Below are positions 8,846 to 18,981 of a stretch of 52,692 nt of DNA, in pieces. The notes under the pieces are model-generated. The model saw only the letters and a program-made list of their open reading frames with translations, did no database searches and was not told the DNA's origin. The translations under genes and the position numbers were made by a program. Origin of the DNA: Pseudorhodobacter antarcticus (lineage in GTDB: Bacteria; Pseudomonadota; Alphaproteobacteria; Rhodobacterales; Rhodobacteraceae); contig CAMAXX010000019.1 of assembly GCA_945862435.1 (NCBI GenBank), positions 1-52,692 of the forward strand. Reading direction: 5' to 3'. The first letter of the stretch is position 1; every line of letters starts with the position of its first letter.

Positions 8846-10009
8846 TCAGAAACCTGCATCGCCAAAGCTGCTGGGCGCTGCCTCGACCACCACAATCTTA
8901 CCGCCTTCAACCTGCGCTACGGCCAAGCCACGCTGGTTGGTGCCATCGCCCAGCAGGCGGAACACGCCGTTCACGCCCACAAAGCCAGCAGGTTGGGTGA
9001 GCCCCGCGCGCGAGATTGGCCCGCTGTTTTCACTGCCCGCCAAAGCGCCCAAGGCGGCTATGCCATCATAGGCAAGCGCGGCAATGGGATGCGGCGGCTG
9101 GCCATTGGCCGCCTGATACCGCGCAACGAATTGGCTGTAGCGGCCAGGATCGGGCATGGCAAAAAGCCCGCCTTGCACGCCTGGCAGCGACAATGTCGCC
9201 TGTGGAATATCCCAGCGGGTCAGCCCAACAAATTGCACGCCCGATCCGCGCAGCCCATTGTCAAGCAAAAGCTGGCTTAAAAGGGGCAAAGCGCCCGCTG
9301 TATCAGCGGTTAGGAACAACGCATTTGCGCCGCTGGACTTGGCCTGCGCGGCAAGCTGTGGGGCCGCTGAAACAATACCGTTTTGCGAAAATTCGTAATC
9401 GGCGCTTGCAACAACAGTTGCGCCCGCAATCAAGGCTCCGCGGCGGATCGCATCGCGCCCCAATTCACCCGCGATATTGCGATCTGATGCAATCATGAAG
9501 TTGGTTTTGCCGGTGCGCACGGCATAGGCAGCCAAGCGCTCGGCCGTATTGGTAAAGGTGGGGCCAAGAATAAAGACGTTGTTGCCTGCGATGTCTGGGT
9601 TGTTCGAAAAGGCCAGAACATTCACACCTGATCCTGCAACAGCCACGCCTGCGGCATTCGCCTCTTGCGCAAATACGGGGCCAAGAATAACTTGCGCGCC
9701 CTCGTCAACAGCTTTTTTCGCCATAGCGGCGGCTTGGGCGGGTTGGCCAGCGGTGGCATAAACGGTCATTTCCACTTTGGTGCCTTCGCCCAAGTCGGCA
9801 ATGGCCAGACGCGCTGCGGCTTCCAGCGATTGGCCCAAAACTTCATCGCCCGCCTGACCCGAACCAGTTGGTACCAAAAGCGCAACTTTCACCGTGCCGC
9901 CACCGCCGCCACCCGCCATGGGGGTGCAGGCCGTGACAATTGCCAAAACGCCTGCGCCCAAAGCAAATTTTACGGCGCGAAGCCCTGCATTAATTGCCAA
10001 AGTTATCAT
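8846..10009 (-). CDS. LpoA-like penicillin-binding-protein activator lipoprotein
   Basis: A 387-residue secreted lipoprotein. The start at 10009 gives a signal peptide with lipobox IVTAC, after which the Cys would be lipidated; the frame stays open upstream but that part lacks a signal. The body is a type I periplasmic-binding (Peripla_BP_6) fold beginning VKVALLVPTGSG. In E. coli, LpoA is encoded next to rsmI and yraN and activates PBP1a. The same neighbours here (divergent rsmI-yraN) support that assignment over an ABC transporter binding protein. There is no N-terminal TPR part, as is usual in alphaproteobacteria. Confidence 0.82.
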   Translation of the reverse strand: MITLAINAGLRAVKFALGAGVLAIVTACTPMAGGGGGGTVKVALLVPTGSGQAGDEVLGQSLEAAARLAIADLGEGTKVEMTVYATAGQPAQAAAMAKKAVDEGAQVILGPVFAQEANAAGVAVAGSGVNVLAFSNNPDIAGNNVFILGPTFTNTAERLAAYAVRTGKTNFMIASDRNIAGELGRDAIRRGALIAGATVVASADYEFSQNGIVSAAPQLAAQAKSSGANALFLTADTAGALPLLSQLLLDNGLRGSGVQFVGLTRWDIPQATLSLPGVQGGLFAMPDPGRYSQFVARYQAANGQPPHPIAALAYDGIAALGALAGSENSGPISRAGLTQPAGFVGVNGVFRLLGDGTNQRGLAVAQVEGGKIVVVEAAPSSFGDAGF

Positions 10010-10149
10010 TTCTTTCGCTCCCCTGCGATCCCACGCGGCCCACGACTGTGGCCCACATCTTCGGCCCACATCTTCGGCTCGTGTAGATTTGTTCCCCGTC
10101 ATATGCAATCTAAGCGCCAAAGTAAACGCTTCAGGGGCAGGGCTGTCAT

Positions 10150-11016
10150 ATGAATACGCCAACGGCGCAGCGCGGCAAACTAGCGGCGGGGTTGTATCTG
10201 ATCGCCACACCCATTGGGGCTGCGCGCGACATCACGCTGCGCGCGCTGGATATTCTGACTTCGGCTGATGTTTTGGCAGCCGAAGATACACGCACGCTGC
10301 GCCATTTGATGGAAATTCACGGCATTCCCCTACAGGGCCGCCCCATGATCCCCTATCATGACCACAACAATGACAGTGCCGCCCCTCGCATATTGCGGGC
10401 AATTGAAGATGGAAAATCAGTGGCCTATGCGTCCGAAGCAGGCACACCGCTGATATCTGATCCGGGGTTTCAACTGGGGCGCGCTATTGTCGAGGGCGGG
10501 CATTTACTGATTTCAGCGCCCGGCGCATCTGCTGTGCTGTGCGCGCTGACGCTGTCGGGCTTGCCAACCGATCGGTTTTTGTTCGCAGGATTTGCCCCCG
10601 CACAATCATCGGCGCGTCAAAGTTTCTTGCGCGAATGGCAATCCGTGCAGGCAACATTGGTGTTTTACGAATCGCCAAAACGCGTTCATAAATTATTAGT
10701 TGATATGTGCGAAGTTTTGGGGGAATATCGCGCTGCGGTTGTATGCCGTGAGCTGACCAAAAGGTTTGAAGAGGTGTCGCGTGGCACCTTGGTTGATCTT
10801 GCAACGCAGTTTGATGGGCGCGACGTAAAGGGCGAAATTGTGGTGTTGGTAGACAGGGCAGCCGTGCCATCTGCCAGCGCCGAAACATTAGAGGCAGCTT
10901 TGGACAAAGCTTTGGCGCAAATGTCTGTAAAGGATGCAGTGGCCTCGGTGGCCAGCGCATACGGCGCGGCGCGGCGGGATGTGTACCAGATGGCATTGGA
11001 ACTTGGTAAGAAATGA
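10150..11016 (+). CDS. rsmI: 16S rRNA (cytidine(1402)-2'-O)-methyltransferase
   Basis: A 288-residue SAM-dependent methyltransferase that 2'-O-methylates C1402 in the decoding centre. It has the tetrapyrrole-methylase fold: GLYLIATPIG at the N terminus, AEDTRTLRHL near residue 45, and SEAGTPLISDPG near residue 97. It is divergent from the LpoA-like gene and overlaps yraN by ATGA, so the two are translationally coupled. Confidence 0.96.
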   Translation: MNTPTAQRGKLAAGLYLIATPIGAARDITLRALDILTSADVLAAEDTRTLRHLMEIHGIPLQGRPMIPYHDHNNDSAAPRILRAIEDGKSVAYASEAGTPLISDPGFQLGRAIVEGGHLLISAPGASAVLCALTLSGLPTDRFLFAGFAPAQSSARQSFLREWQSVQATLVFYESPKRVHKLLVDMCEVLGEYRAAVVCRELTKRFEEVSRGTLVDLATQFDGRDVKGEIVVLVDRAAVPSASAETLEAALDKALAQMSVKDAVASVASAYGAARRDVYQMALELGKK

Positions 11017-11378
11017 CTGCGAAACAGAACATGGGGCTGCGATCTTATCATGCGGGCCTTGCCGCCGAGGCGCAGGTGGCCCAGCTCTATGAGCGCAGCG
11101 GCAACATCTTGGTAGCCCAGCGTTGGCGCGGCAAATCGGGCGAGATTGACCTGATTGTGCGCGATGGCGTGCAGGTTATCTTTATCGAAGTCAAACAAAG
11201 CCGCACTCATGCGCAGGCGGCTGAACATCTTAGCGCGCGGCAAGTGGCCCGGCTTTACGCAGCGGCGGCCGAGTTTGTTGAAAACGAACCTATGGGCCAA
11301 TTGACCGAAGTGCGCCTTGATGCGGCGCTGGTTGATGGCGCGGGGAAGATCGAGATTTTGCAAAACTTCGCCGCCTGA
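11013..11378 (+). CDS. yraN: YraN family endonuclease-like protein (UPF0102)
   Basis: A 121-residue protein with the Holliday-junction-resolvase/restriction-endonuclease-like core. It has RWRGKSGEIDLIVRDG followed by FIEVKQS, i.e. the E-x(n)-D-x(n)-ExK active-site pattern. Function is not settled in the family. It overlaps rsmI by 4 bases, an association that is widely conserved. Confidence 0.92.
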   Translation: MTAKQNMGLRSYHAGLAAEAQVAQLYERSGNILVAQRWRGKSGEIDLIVRDGVQVIFIEVKQSRTHAQAAEHLSARQVARLYAAAAEFVENEPMGQLTEVRLDAALVDGAGKIEILQNFAA

Positions 11379-11436
11379 TCAATTGCATCTTGGGCAGGCT
11401 TGCGTCATCTAGTCCTTATGGTTCTGGGAGGCGAAA

Positions 11437-12378
11437 ATGACGCTTAAAGTTGCTTTGCAAATGGACCCCATCGGCGGGGTGAATGTCAATGCTGACAGCA
11501 CTTTTCGCATCGCGCTAGAGGCGCAGGCGCGCGGCCATTCGCTGTTTTTCTACACGCCCGATAAGTTGGCCTTTGTCGAAGGGCGCGTAATGGCGCGGGG
11601 GTTTCCCATTCATCTGCGCCGCGAAGTTGGCAATCATGTGAGGTATGGGCCCGAGGCAGAGGTTGATCTTGCCACGTTTGACGTGGTTTGGCTGCGCCAA
11701 GACCCGCCCTTTGATATGGGCTATATCACCACCACCCATTTGCTGGACATGATCCACCCCAAAACTTTGGTGGTGAATGATCCGTTTTGGGTGCGCAATT
11801 ATCCTGAAAAGCTGCTGGTTTTGCGCTTTGCAGACCTAACGCCGCCCACCGCCATTGCCCGCGATCTGGCGACGATCCGTGCGTTTAAGGCCCGGCATGG
11901 CGACATCATCCTAAAGCCGCTGTATGGCAATGGCGGGGCGGGTGTGTTTCGGCTGGATGAAAACGACCGCAACCTTGCCTCGCTCCATGAGATGTTTACC
12001 GCCATCAACCGCGAGCCTGTGATTGTGCAAAAGTTCATTCCCGCCGTGTCCAAAGGCGACAAGCGGGTGATTTTGGTGAATGGCGAGCCTGTGGGCGCAA
12101 TCAATCGCGTCCCGCAGGCGGGCGAGACGCGGTCGAACATGCACGCAGGCGGGCGGCCTGAAAAGGTGGGCCTAACCCCGCGCGATTTGGAAATTTGCGC
12201 CGCCATTGGCCCGACGTTGCGCGATCATGGCCAGGTTTTTGTCGGAATCGACATTATCGGCGATTATCTGACCGAGATTAATGTGACCTCGCCCACGGGG
12301 ATTCAGGAACTGGAGCGCTTTGACGGGATCAACACGGCCGCAAAGATTTGGCAAGCGATCGAGGCAAAGCGGGCCTAG
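11437..12378 (+). CDS. gshB: Glutathione synthase
   Basis: A 313-residue ATP-grasp enzyme joining gamma-glutamylcysteine and glycine. Recognisable parts are [15 protein letters not shown] at the N terminus, [15 protein letters not shown] (ATP-grasp lysine and loop) near residue 156, and [19 protein letters not shown] near residue 270. GGGAGG lies a few bases before the ATG. It follows yraN by 58 bases and converges on comM with a 4-base overlap. Confidence 0.97.
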   Translation: MTLKVALQMDPIGGVNVNADSTFRIALEAQARGHSLFFYTPDKLAFVEGRVMARGFPIHLRREVGNHVRYGPEAEVDLATFDVVWLRQDPPFDMGYITTTHLLDMIHPKTLVVNDPFWVRNYPEKLLVLRFADLTPPTAIARDLATIRAFKARHGDIILKPLYGNGGAGVFRLDENDRNLASLHEMFTAINREPVIVQKFIPAVSKGDKRVILVNGEPVGAINRVPQAGETRSNMHAGGRPEKVGLTPRDLEICAAIGPTLRDHGQVFVGIDIIGDYLTEINVTSPTGIQELERFDGINTAAKIWQAIEAKRA

Positions 12379-13889
12379 GATTTTACGCCCACGGCAATGC
12401 GGAAGCTGACGGCTTCGGCCACATGATGACTGCGCACGTCGTCTGAGTGATCCAAATCCGCAATCGTGCGCGCCACGCGCAAAATGCGGTGATAGCCGCG
12501 CGCCGATAGCCCGAATTTCTGTGCCACGCGGGCAAGTAAGTCGCGCCCTTCGGCATCTGGGGCGGCCATATCTTCCAGAACGGATCCTTCCAGATCGGCG
12601 TTCACGCGGATGCGGTCGTGGCCTGCGTAGCGCGCGGTTTGCCTTGCGCGGGCATCCGCGACGCGGGCCGCAACCATTGCCGACGTATCACCCGACGGGG
12701 GCAAATCCAAATCGGTATAGGCCACGGGCGGCACTTCGATGCGCAGATCAAAGCGGTCCATCAAGGGGCCAGAGATGCGGCCCAAATAATCCTCGCCGCA
12801 GATCGGCACTTTGGCGCAGGCACGGGCAGGGTCGGCCAGATAGCCGCATTTACAAGGGTTGGCGGCAGCGACCAGCAAAAACTTGCATGGATAGCGCACA
12901 TGGGCATTGGCGCGCGCAATGACCACATCGCCCGTTTCAATCGGTTGGCGCAGGGTTTCCAGCACGGGGCGTGGAAATTCGGGAAACTCGTCCATAAACA
13001 ACACGCCGTTGTGGGCAAGGCTGATCTCCCCCGGTTTTGCGCCTTTGCCGCCGCCCACGATCGCCGCCATCGACGCGGTATGGTGCGGCTCGCGGAATGG
13101 TCGCACGCGCGATATGCCGCCTTCGGACAAAAGCCCTGCAAGCGAATGGATCATGGACGTTTCCAGCGCCTCGGCAGGGGACAGGGGCGGCATAATCGAC
13201 GGCAATCGCGCAGCGAGCATGGATTTACCCGATCCGGGACTGCCCACCAGCAGCATATGATGCCGCCCCGCCGCTGCAATTTCCAGCGCCCTTTTGGCGC
13301 GTTCTTGCCCTTTGACATCGCGCAGATCGCGGCTTTGTGGCGGCGCCACTACCTCGCCCGCGGTGGCTGGGGTCATCGGGGATGCGCCTGTGTAATGGCG
13401 CAGCACCTCATCCAGCGTGGATGCCGCCAAGACGCGGGTTGCGCCGACCCATGCCGCTTCGGCTCCGCAAGCCTTGGGGCACAAAAGCACGCGGTTTTCT
13501 TCCGCCGCAGCCATGGCCGCAGGCAATGCGCCGATGACAGCCACAAGTTTGCCATCTAGCGATAGCTCGCCCAAAGCCACCGTTTCCTCTACCATGTCTT
13601 TGGGAATAATTTCCAGCGCGGCAAGCAGCGCCAGTGCGATGGGAAGATCGAAATGCGAGCCCTCTTTGGGCAGATCGGCAGGGGAAAGGTTAACAACAAT
13701 GCGCCGCGACGGCAGGGCAATGGCCATAGATGCCAGCGCCGCACGCACCCTTTCTTTCGCCTCGGACACGGCTTTATCGGGCAAGCCGACAATGCCAAAA
13801 TAAGGAAGGCCCGCTGCCACGGCGCATTGCACCTCGACCATGCGGGCCTCTACCCCGTCAAACGCAACTGTATAGGCCCGCGCAACCAT
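12375..13889 (-). CDS. comM: ComM/YifB family Mg-chelatase-like AAA+ ATPase
   Basis: A 504-residue protein with an N-terminal Lon-protease-like/ChlI domain (about 20-140), a Walker A motif [15 protein letters not shown] near residue 217, Walker [10 protein letters not shown] near 297, and the C-terminal Mg_chelatase_C domain. ComM is a hexameric helicase promoting branch migration during natural transformation; many bacteria carry it without known competence. The ATG at 13889 has GGAG 9 bases before it; a GTG one codon earlier is less likely. Confidence 0.92.
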   Translation of the reverse strand: MVARAYTVAFDGVEARMVEVQCAVAAGLPYFGIVGLPDKAVSEAKERVRAALASMAIALPSRRIVVNLSPADLPKEGSHFDLPIALALLAALEIIPKDMVEETVALGELSLDGKLVAVIGALPAAMAAAEENRVLLCPKACGAEAAWVGATRVLAASTLDEVLRHYTGASPMTPATAGEVVAPPQSRDLRDVKGQERAKRALEIAAAGRHHMLLVGSPGSGKSMLAARLPSIMPPLSPAEALETSMIHSLAGLLSEGGISRVRPFREPHHTASMAAIVGGGKGAKPGEISLAHNGVLFMDEFPEFPRPVLETLRQPIETGDVVIARANAHVRYPCKFLLVAAANPCKCGYLADPARACAKVPICGEDYLGRISGPLMDRFDLRIEVPPVAYTDLDLPPSGDTSAMVAARVADARARQTARYAGHDRIRVNADLEGSVLEDMAAPDAEGRDLLARVAQKFGLSARGYHRILRVARTIADLDHSDDVRSHHVAEAVSFRIAVGVKS

Positions 13890-13930
13890 CACACCCGTCT
13901 CCTTAGGGCTTTTTGCGTTTGCGTCACCTC

Positions 13931-13959
13931 AGAATTCGAACCAAGTTCGCGCGAATTCT
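13931..13959. repeat. Inverted repeat upstream of comM
   Basis: AGAATTCG (13931-13938) and CGAATTCT (13952-13959) form a perfect 8-base dyad about 45 bp before the comM start. It could be an operator or a leader hairpin; no factor can be named. Confidence 0.45.
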
Positions 13960-14024
13960 AAGACTTTTCGATCAATGAAAACGTAAAACGCTTTAACCTT
14001 GGTTAACGAATAGGGGTGATTCGT

Positions 14025-14930
14025 TTACGATTGGTAAATTCCCATAAACTTTGGCCAAGCTTCGGGGTCGGATAGGGTTTTATCGCGGCAAAAGGCGTTG
14101 CAAAAGCCAAAGCGCCGCCCCCCCAGTTCTAAGGCGTGGGAAATGGCCTTGCCAGAATAAGGGCAGGCGGCGTTCACTGTGGCAGGGTTTGCGGCAAAAT
14201 CTGCATCCGAAACCGCTTTAGGCGACAATACTTGCGCGCCGGGCCAAGGGCGAGTGGGGTAATCACGGCGGTAAAACTCTTGATCCGCGCCGTCCACCAG
14301 CCCCATGGCGCGCCAGCGGCGAAAAGACGGGTGCGCCAGATGGGCTGCAACATAAGCGCGTGCGGCATCGCCAACCGGCAAGTTATAGCCCGCAATGCGC
14401 GCAGCCACGGGGGCAAAGAACACATCTGCTGCCGAATACGCACCGCACAGCCACGGCCCCCTGCTGCCCGAAACTGCGCTGCCCGATTGCTGCCGCCCCC
14501 AATCCCAAATGGTTTGCAGGCGGGCCAAATCAGCCAAAACAGCCTCGGTCGGGGCGCAGTCCGTATAGCTGGCGCGCAGGTTCATCGGGCAATGGCTGCG
14601 CAGGGCGGTAAAGCCCGCGTGCATTTCGCTGGCCAAAACGCGGGCCGTCGCGCGCGCGCGGGGATCTTGTGGCCAAATACCGGCTTGTGGGTGGCGGCTG
14701 GCCAATTCCTCGGCCACTGCGAGGGATTCGAAGACAACTGTTCCATCGCCGCAGACCAGTGTTGGCGCAGTGCGGGCGGGGGCATAGGGGGCCAGCATGG
14801 TGGCCAATTCATCGGTATAAAGGCGGGCCTTTTGGGTTTTCACGGCAATTGCAAAGGCATCAAACAGCAGCCAACCGCGCAGCGACCAACTGGAATAGCT
14901 GCGATCACCGATAATAAGGGTATAGGACAT
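14025..14930 (-). CDS. Glutathione S-transferase with C-terminal Cys-rich tail
   Basis: A 301-residue cytoplasmic protein. Residues 1-80 form a thioredoxin-like GST N domain (MSYTLIIGDRSYSSWSLRGW, with Ser as the likely catalytic residue). Residues about 90-210 are the helical GST C domain. The last 60 residues are unusual: CPYSGKAISHALELGG then FCNAFCRDK, a Cys/His pattern reminiscent of YHS/TRASH metal-binding modules. GGAGGTTGCA before the ATG sets the start. It is divergent from rpoH, whose likely RpoE-type promoter lies in the shared region, so a stress role is plausible. Confidence 0.82.
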   Translation of the reverse strand: MSYTLIIGDRSYSSWSLRGWLLFDAFAIAVKTQKARLYTDELATMLAPYAPARTAPTLVCGDGTVVFESLAVAEELASRHPQAGIWPQDPRARATARVLASEMHAGFTALRSHCPMNLRASYTDCAPTEAVLADLARLQTIWDWGRQQSGSAVSGSRGPWLCGAYSAADVFFAPVAARIAGYNLPVGDAARAYVAAHLAHPSFRRWRAMGLVDGADQEFYRRDYPTRPWPGAQVLSPKAVSDADFAANPATVNAACPYSGKAISHALELGGRRFGFCNAFCRDKTLSDPEAWPKFMGIYQS

Positions 14931-15074
14931 TGCAACCTCCATACTTGTTTTGCCCTGCCTAGTGTTGCCCTGCCTAGCAAACACGGGGCCACAACTCCAA
15001 TGTTGCTTTGCGGGGAAGGTCATCACAAAACGTGAAGATTTCACATGAAATTTATGACCAGACGCTAACCTCGG

Positions 15075-15104
15075 TGATCCAAGCAGATTTCCCCTGCGTA
15101 TACT
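15075..15104 (+). promoter_or_regulatory. Putative RpoE-type (ECF) promoter of rpoH
   Basis: TGATCC at 15075-15080, 18 bases, then TATACT at 15099-15104, about 45 bp before the rpoH start. In Rhodobacter, RpoE (singlet-oxygen response) recognises TGATC(C) at -35 and drives rpoHII. The -35 match is exact; the -10 is less typical and could also fit a housekeeping promoter. Confidence 0.5.
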
Positions 15105-15150
15105 TTTTAAATATGGGCGATGCACCAGCCCAATTTCAGGGGGTTAGACC

Positions 15151-16026
15151 ATGGCACTTGACGGCTATACCGACCAAATCCTGCCCCGCGCGGCGCGGCG
15201 TGCGGAACTGCTGGACGCCGAAACAGAATTGCGGCTGGCCTATGCGTGGCGCGACCAGCGTGACGAACAGGCCCTGCACCGCCTAATCACCGCTTACATG
15301 CGTCTGGCGATTTCGATGGCATCGAAATTTCGACGCTACGGCGCGCCGATGAATGATCTGATCCAAGAGGCAAGCCTTGGACTGATGAAGGCCGCCGAAA
15401 AGTTTGACCCAGATCGCGGCGTGCGGTTTTCGACCTATGCGGTGTGGTGGATTAAGGCCAGCATCCAAGATTACGTGATGCGCAATTGGTCGATGGTGCG
15501 CACGGGCTCAACTTCGGCGCAAAAAGCGTTGTTTTTCAACCTAAAGCGCGTGCAAGCCAAACTCGCACGCGAGGCGGAAGCCGTGGGCATGACGCTTGAC
15601 CAGCACCAGCTGCGCGAAAAGGTGGCGATGGAGATTGGCGTTTCGATGACCGAAGTTGCCATGATGGAAGGGCGGCTTGCAGGGTCTGATGCCTCGCTGA
15701 ATGCGACCCAAGCCAGCGACGAAGACGGGCGCGAATGGATTGACGTTTTGGAAGATGACGGGCCGGGTGCTGCCGAGCAGGTGGAATACGCCCATGACCA
15801 AGCCTGCCTTCGCGGCTGGCTGGCCGAGGCCTTGGCGGGATTGTCAGCGCGCGAGCGGCACATTGTGGCCCAGCGCCGGCTGATTGAAGAACCGCGGACA
15901 TTGGAATCTTTGGGCGTAGAACTTGGCCTATCGAAAGAACGCATCCGCCAGCTAGAAGCCGCCGCCTATGCCAAACTGCGCCGCCATTTAGAGGGTAACG
16001 CGCCCGAAGTGCTAGCGCTGCTTTAG
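15151..16026 (+). CDS. rpoH: RNA polymerase sigma factor RpoH (RpoHII type)
   Basis: A 291-residue heat-shock-family sigma-70 factor. Region 2 reads LIQEASLGLMKAAEKFDP and FSTYAVWWIKASIQDYVM. The RpoH box QKALFFNLKRV follows near residue 130, and region 4 ends with LGLSKERIRQLEAAAYAKL. The sequence looks like the alphaproteobacterial RpoHII group, tied to oxidative and singlet-oxygen stress. The ATG follows AGGGGGTTAGACC. The upstream TGATCC promoter supports control by RpoE. Confidence 0.93.
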   Translation: MALDGYTDQILPRAARRAELLDAETELRLAYAWRDQRDEQALHRLITAYMRLAISMASKFRRYGAPMNDLIQEASLGLMKAAEKFDPDRGVRFSTYAVWWIKASIQDYVMRNWSMVRTGSTSAQKALFFNLKRVQAKLAREAEAVGMTLDQHQLREKVAMEIGVSMTEVAMMEGRLAGSDASLNATQASDEDGREWIDVLEDDGPGAAEQVEYAHDQACLRGWLAEALAGLSARERHIVAQRRLIEEPRTLESLGVELGLSKERIRQLEAAAYAKLRRHLEGNAPEVLALL

Positions 16027-16100
16027 GCACCCTTCTTTAGGCAGTTGAGTTTGCCGCGCGCTGCGCCTAGACCTATGCCAAAGGCGGCTTGGTAAACACA

Positions 16101-17294
16101 ATGGATCAAAAACGGGTTTTGCTGATTATCGGCGGCGGGATTTCTGCCTACAAATCGCTGTTGCTGATCCGCCTGCTGCGCGGGGCAAGGATCGCCGTAA
16201 CGCCTGTTTTGACCCGCGCGGGAGAGGAATTTGTAACCCCCCTTTCTGTGTCGGCTCTTGCAGGACACAAGGTGCACAGTGCGCTGTTTGATTTGGGCCA
16301 AGAGGCCGAGATGGGCCATATCGAGTTGTCGCGCAGTGCGGATTTGATTGTTGTAGCCCCCGCGACCGCCGACCTGATGGCGAAAATGGCGGGCGGGCGG
16401 GCGGATGATTTGGCCTCAACCCTGCTGCTGGCCACCGATACGCCCGTCCTGCTGGCCCCTGCAATGAACGTGCGGATGTGGCATCACGCAGCAACCCAGC
16501 GCAATTTGGACGCGCTGCGCGGCGATGGTATTCATGTCGTTGGCCCAAACAGTGGCGATATGGCTTGCGGGGAATTTGGTCTTGGCCGCATGGCCGAACC
16601 TGACGAGATTATGGCCGCGATTACGGCACGTCTGACGGATGGGCCGCTGAAGGGGCGGCATATCATTGTCACCTCTGGCCCGACGCACGAGGCTATCGAC
16701 CCCGTGCGCTATATCGCCAACCGATCCTCGGGCGCGCAAGGTGCGGCGATAGCGGCGGCCTTGCGTGATCTGGGGGCAACTGTGACCTTTGTGACGGGCC
16801 CTGCGAGCGTGCCGCCGCCAAGCGGTGTGCAGGTGACGCGCGTGCAAACGGCGCAGCAGATGCTGGGCGCAGTGATGGCCGCCCTGCCCGCCGATGGCGC
16901 CGTGATGGCCGCCGCCGTCGCCGATTGGCATGTATCGAACGCGTCCGATCAAAAGATCAAGAAAACCGCCAGCGGCTTGCCTGTTTTGGAATTTGCCGAG
17001 AACCCCGATATTCTGGCCGAAGTGTCAAAGGGCGCAAACCGCCCTGAATTGGTGGTTGGTTTTGCCGCCGAAACGCAGAACGTAGCCGAATATGCCGCGC
17101 AAAAGCGCCTGCGCAAAGGGTGCGATTGGATTGTGGCCAATGATGTTTCTCCGCAAACGGGGATCATGGGGGGCAGCGAAAATGCCGTAACGTTAATCAC
17201 AGATGCAGGGGCCGAGGAATGGCCGCGCATGGGCAAGACCGAGGTGGCAGCCCGCCTTGCCGCGCGCATTGCGCAGGCCTTGGGCGCGAAATGA
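16101..17294 (+). CDS. coaBC: Phosphopantothenoylcysteine synthetase/decarboxylase
   Basis: A bifunctional coenzyme A biosynthesis enzyme of 397 residues. The N-terminal FMN-dependent CoaC decarboxylase has [17 protein letters not shown], the catalytic His in [20 protein letters not shown] and the [10 protein letters not shown] motif. The C-terminal CoaB synthetase starts around residue 185 with [20 protein letters not shown]. The ATG at 16101 is preferred over a TTG four codons upstream. It overlaps dut by ATGA. Confidence 0.96.
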   Translation: MDQKRVLLIIGGGISAYKSLLLIRLLRGARIAVTPVLTRAGEEFVTPLSVSALAGHKVHSALFDLGQEAEMGHIELSRSADLIVVAPATADLMAKMAGGRADDLASTLLLATDTPVLLAPAMNVRMWHHAATQRNLDALRGDGIHVVGPNSGDMACGEFGLGRMAEPDEIMAAITARLTDGPLKGRHIIVTSGPTHEAIDPVRYIANRSSGAQGAAIAAALRDLGATVTFVTGPASVPPPSGVQVTRVQTAQQMLGAVMAALPADGAVMAAAVADWHVSNASDQKIKKTASGLPVLEFAENPDILAEVSKGANRPELVVGFAAETQNVAEYAAQKRLRKGCDWIVANDVSPQTGIMGGSENAVTLITDAGAEEWPRMGKTEVAARLAARIAQALGAK

Positions 17295-17758
17295 CGGTGC
17301 AGGTTTTGATGCTGTGGGAAGACTGGGCCGATACATCGCTGGGCCTGCCCGCCTATCAAACCGCAGGGGCTGCGGGGGCGGATATTTGCGCCAATCTATC
17401 CCCAGATCAGCGCGCAGCGGGCATCACCCTTACCCCAATGGCGCGCGTGGTTATCCCCACGGGCCTGCGCGTGCAAATCCCAGCGGGGTATGAAATGCAA
17501 ATCCGCCCGCGTTCGGGCTTGGCCCTGAAACACGGGGTGTCGCTGCCCAATACGCCCGGAACAATCGACAGCGATTATCGCGGCCCCTTGGGCGTGGCGC
17601 TGATTAACTTTGGGGGTGCGCCCTATACGGTGCAGCATGGCGAGCGGATTGCCCAAGCCGTGATTGCCCCTGTGGTGCAGGCGCAGTTTGTGGTGGTTGA
17701 GGCGCTTACAGAAACCCCGCGCGGGGCGGGTGGGTTTGGCTCGACGGGGCGGACATGA
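17291..17758 (+). CDS. dut: dUTP diphosphatase
   Basis: A 155-residue trimeric dUTPase producing dUMP and lowering dUTP. All five family motifs can be found, including [46 protein letters not shown] and the C-terminal [11 protein letters not shown] arm. The start overlaps the coaBC stop (ATGA), giving translational coupling; coaBC-dut is a common bacterial pair. Confidence 0.97.
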   Translation: MTVQVLMLWEDWADTSLGLPAYQTAGAAGADICANLSPDQRAAGITLTPMARVVIPTGLRVQIPAGYEMQIRPRSGLALKHGVSLPNTPGTIDSDYRGPLGVALINFGGAPYTVQHGERIAQAVIAPVVQAQFVVVEALTETPRGAGGFGSTGRT

Positions 17759-18795
17759 CTATTCTTGTTCTAGCCGCTGGCCTGTGGATTTTGGGCTGGG
17801 CGCTTGCCACGCCAAAACTGCTGCGCTGGGGCGCGATTGCGCTGCTGTGGGCAGGGGCGATGCTGGTGCATCTGGCCCTGCCTGATGGTGCCGCGCTGCG
17901 GGCCAGCATTGGCGGCGACGCGCGCACTTGGGGGGCCTTTGGCGTCGTGGTGGCACTGGTATTGGCCTACCGCGCGGGGCTGGCGGCACTACGCCGCCGT
18001 GCGGCCCCCCTGCCTGCTGCCTCCCCATCTGGCCCCCAATCTGGCCCTTTTGCCGCAGGGGAACTCTCCCGCTATTCTCGCCACATAATGCTGCGCGAAA
18101 TTGGCGGGGCTGGGCAGGTGCGGCTGAAATCGGCCCGCGTGCTGGTGATTGGCGCGGGCGGTCTGGGATCGCCAGCGCTGATGTATTTGGCCGCTGCGGG
18201 CGTAGGAACCATTGGCGTGATCGATGATGATGTGGTCGAGGACAGCAACCTTTCGCGCCAGATCATCCACATGACCGATGCGCTGGGCCTGCCAAAAGTG
18301 CAATCTGCCAAAGACACGCTGAACGCGCTGAACCCTTATGTTACAGTTCTGCCCTATCAGCGGCGGATGGACGAAAGCAGCGAATCGCTGATACGCGAAT
18401 ACGACCTAATCCTTGACGGGTCTGACACCATGGCCACCCGCTATCTGGTCAACGCGGCCTGCGTGGCGGCGGGCAAGCCGTTGATTTCCGCCGCGCTGAC
18501 CCAGTGGGAGGGGCAGATTTCTGTCTATCATCCCCCGCAAAGCCCCTGCTTTGCCTGCGTCTTTCCCCATGCGCCCCAGCCAGGCCTTGCCCCCGCCTGC
18601 GCCGAGGCGGGGGTTCTATCGCCCTTGCCTGGCGTGATTGGCGCGATGATGGCGGTGGAGGCGGTGAAGCATATCACAGGCGCGGGCGAGGGGTTGGCGG
18701 GCCGCCTGCTGATTTACGACGCGCTGGACGCGCAGGTGCGCAGTATTCAGGTGAAACGCAATGCGAACTGCCCTGTTTGCAATGCCGTGGCTTAA
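17755..18795 (+). CDS. MoeB/ThiF-family adenylyltransferase with N-terminal membrane segments
   Basis: A 346-residue protein. Residues 1-85 carry two to three hydrophobic segments, then a full E1-like domain: [15 protein letters not shown], the nucleotide loop [27 protein letters not shown], and the structural zinc pairs CFAC and CPVC. Such enzymes adenylate the C-terminal Gly-Gly of MoaD or ThiS for sulfur transfer in molybdopterin or thiamine synthesis. MoeB is the most likely activity. The membrane-anchored N terminus is unusual for E. coli MoeB. It overlaps dut by ATGA. Confidence 0.85.
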   Translation: MTILVLAAGLWILGWALATPKLLRWGAIALLWAGAMLVHLALPDGAALRASIGGDARTWGAFGVVVALVLAYRAGLAALRRRAAPLPAASPSGPQSGPFAAGELSRYSRHIMLREIGGAGQVRLKSARVLVIGAGGLGSPALMYLAAAGVGTIGVIDDDVVEDSNLSRQIIHMTDALGLPKVQSAKDTLNALNPYVTVLPYQRRMDESSESLIREYDLILDGSDTMATRYLVNAACVAAGKPLISAALTQWEGQISVYHPPQSPCFACVFPHAPQPGLAPACAEAGVLSPLPGVIGAMMAVEAVKHITGAGEGLAGRLLIYDALDAQVRSIQVKRNANCPVCNAVA

Positions 18796-18981
18796 TGGCG
18801 CTGTCATCTGCTGGCACGGGGATGCCTTCGAGACGGGCATCTTTATAAAAATCATATCATTAACCATTCTGTAAGCATCTTGCTCTAGTCTGAAAGGGAT
18901 ATGCTGGCGCGTCTGTTCTCTCTGAAATGGCAGCGCTGGCTTGGCCGACAGTGGCCAGATTGGATATGATCGGCTGCACAT

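Noticed and set aside
12618-13559. Long plus-strand open frame of 313 codons
   Set aside because: Antisense to comM; composition is that of a shadow frame in GC-rich DNA.
13893-14024. Possible tRNA gene in the comM-GST gap
   Set aside because: No cloverleaf, T-loop or acceptor pairing found; only a short inverted repeat.
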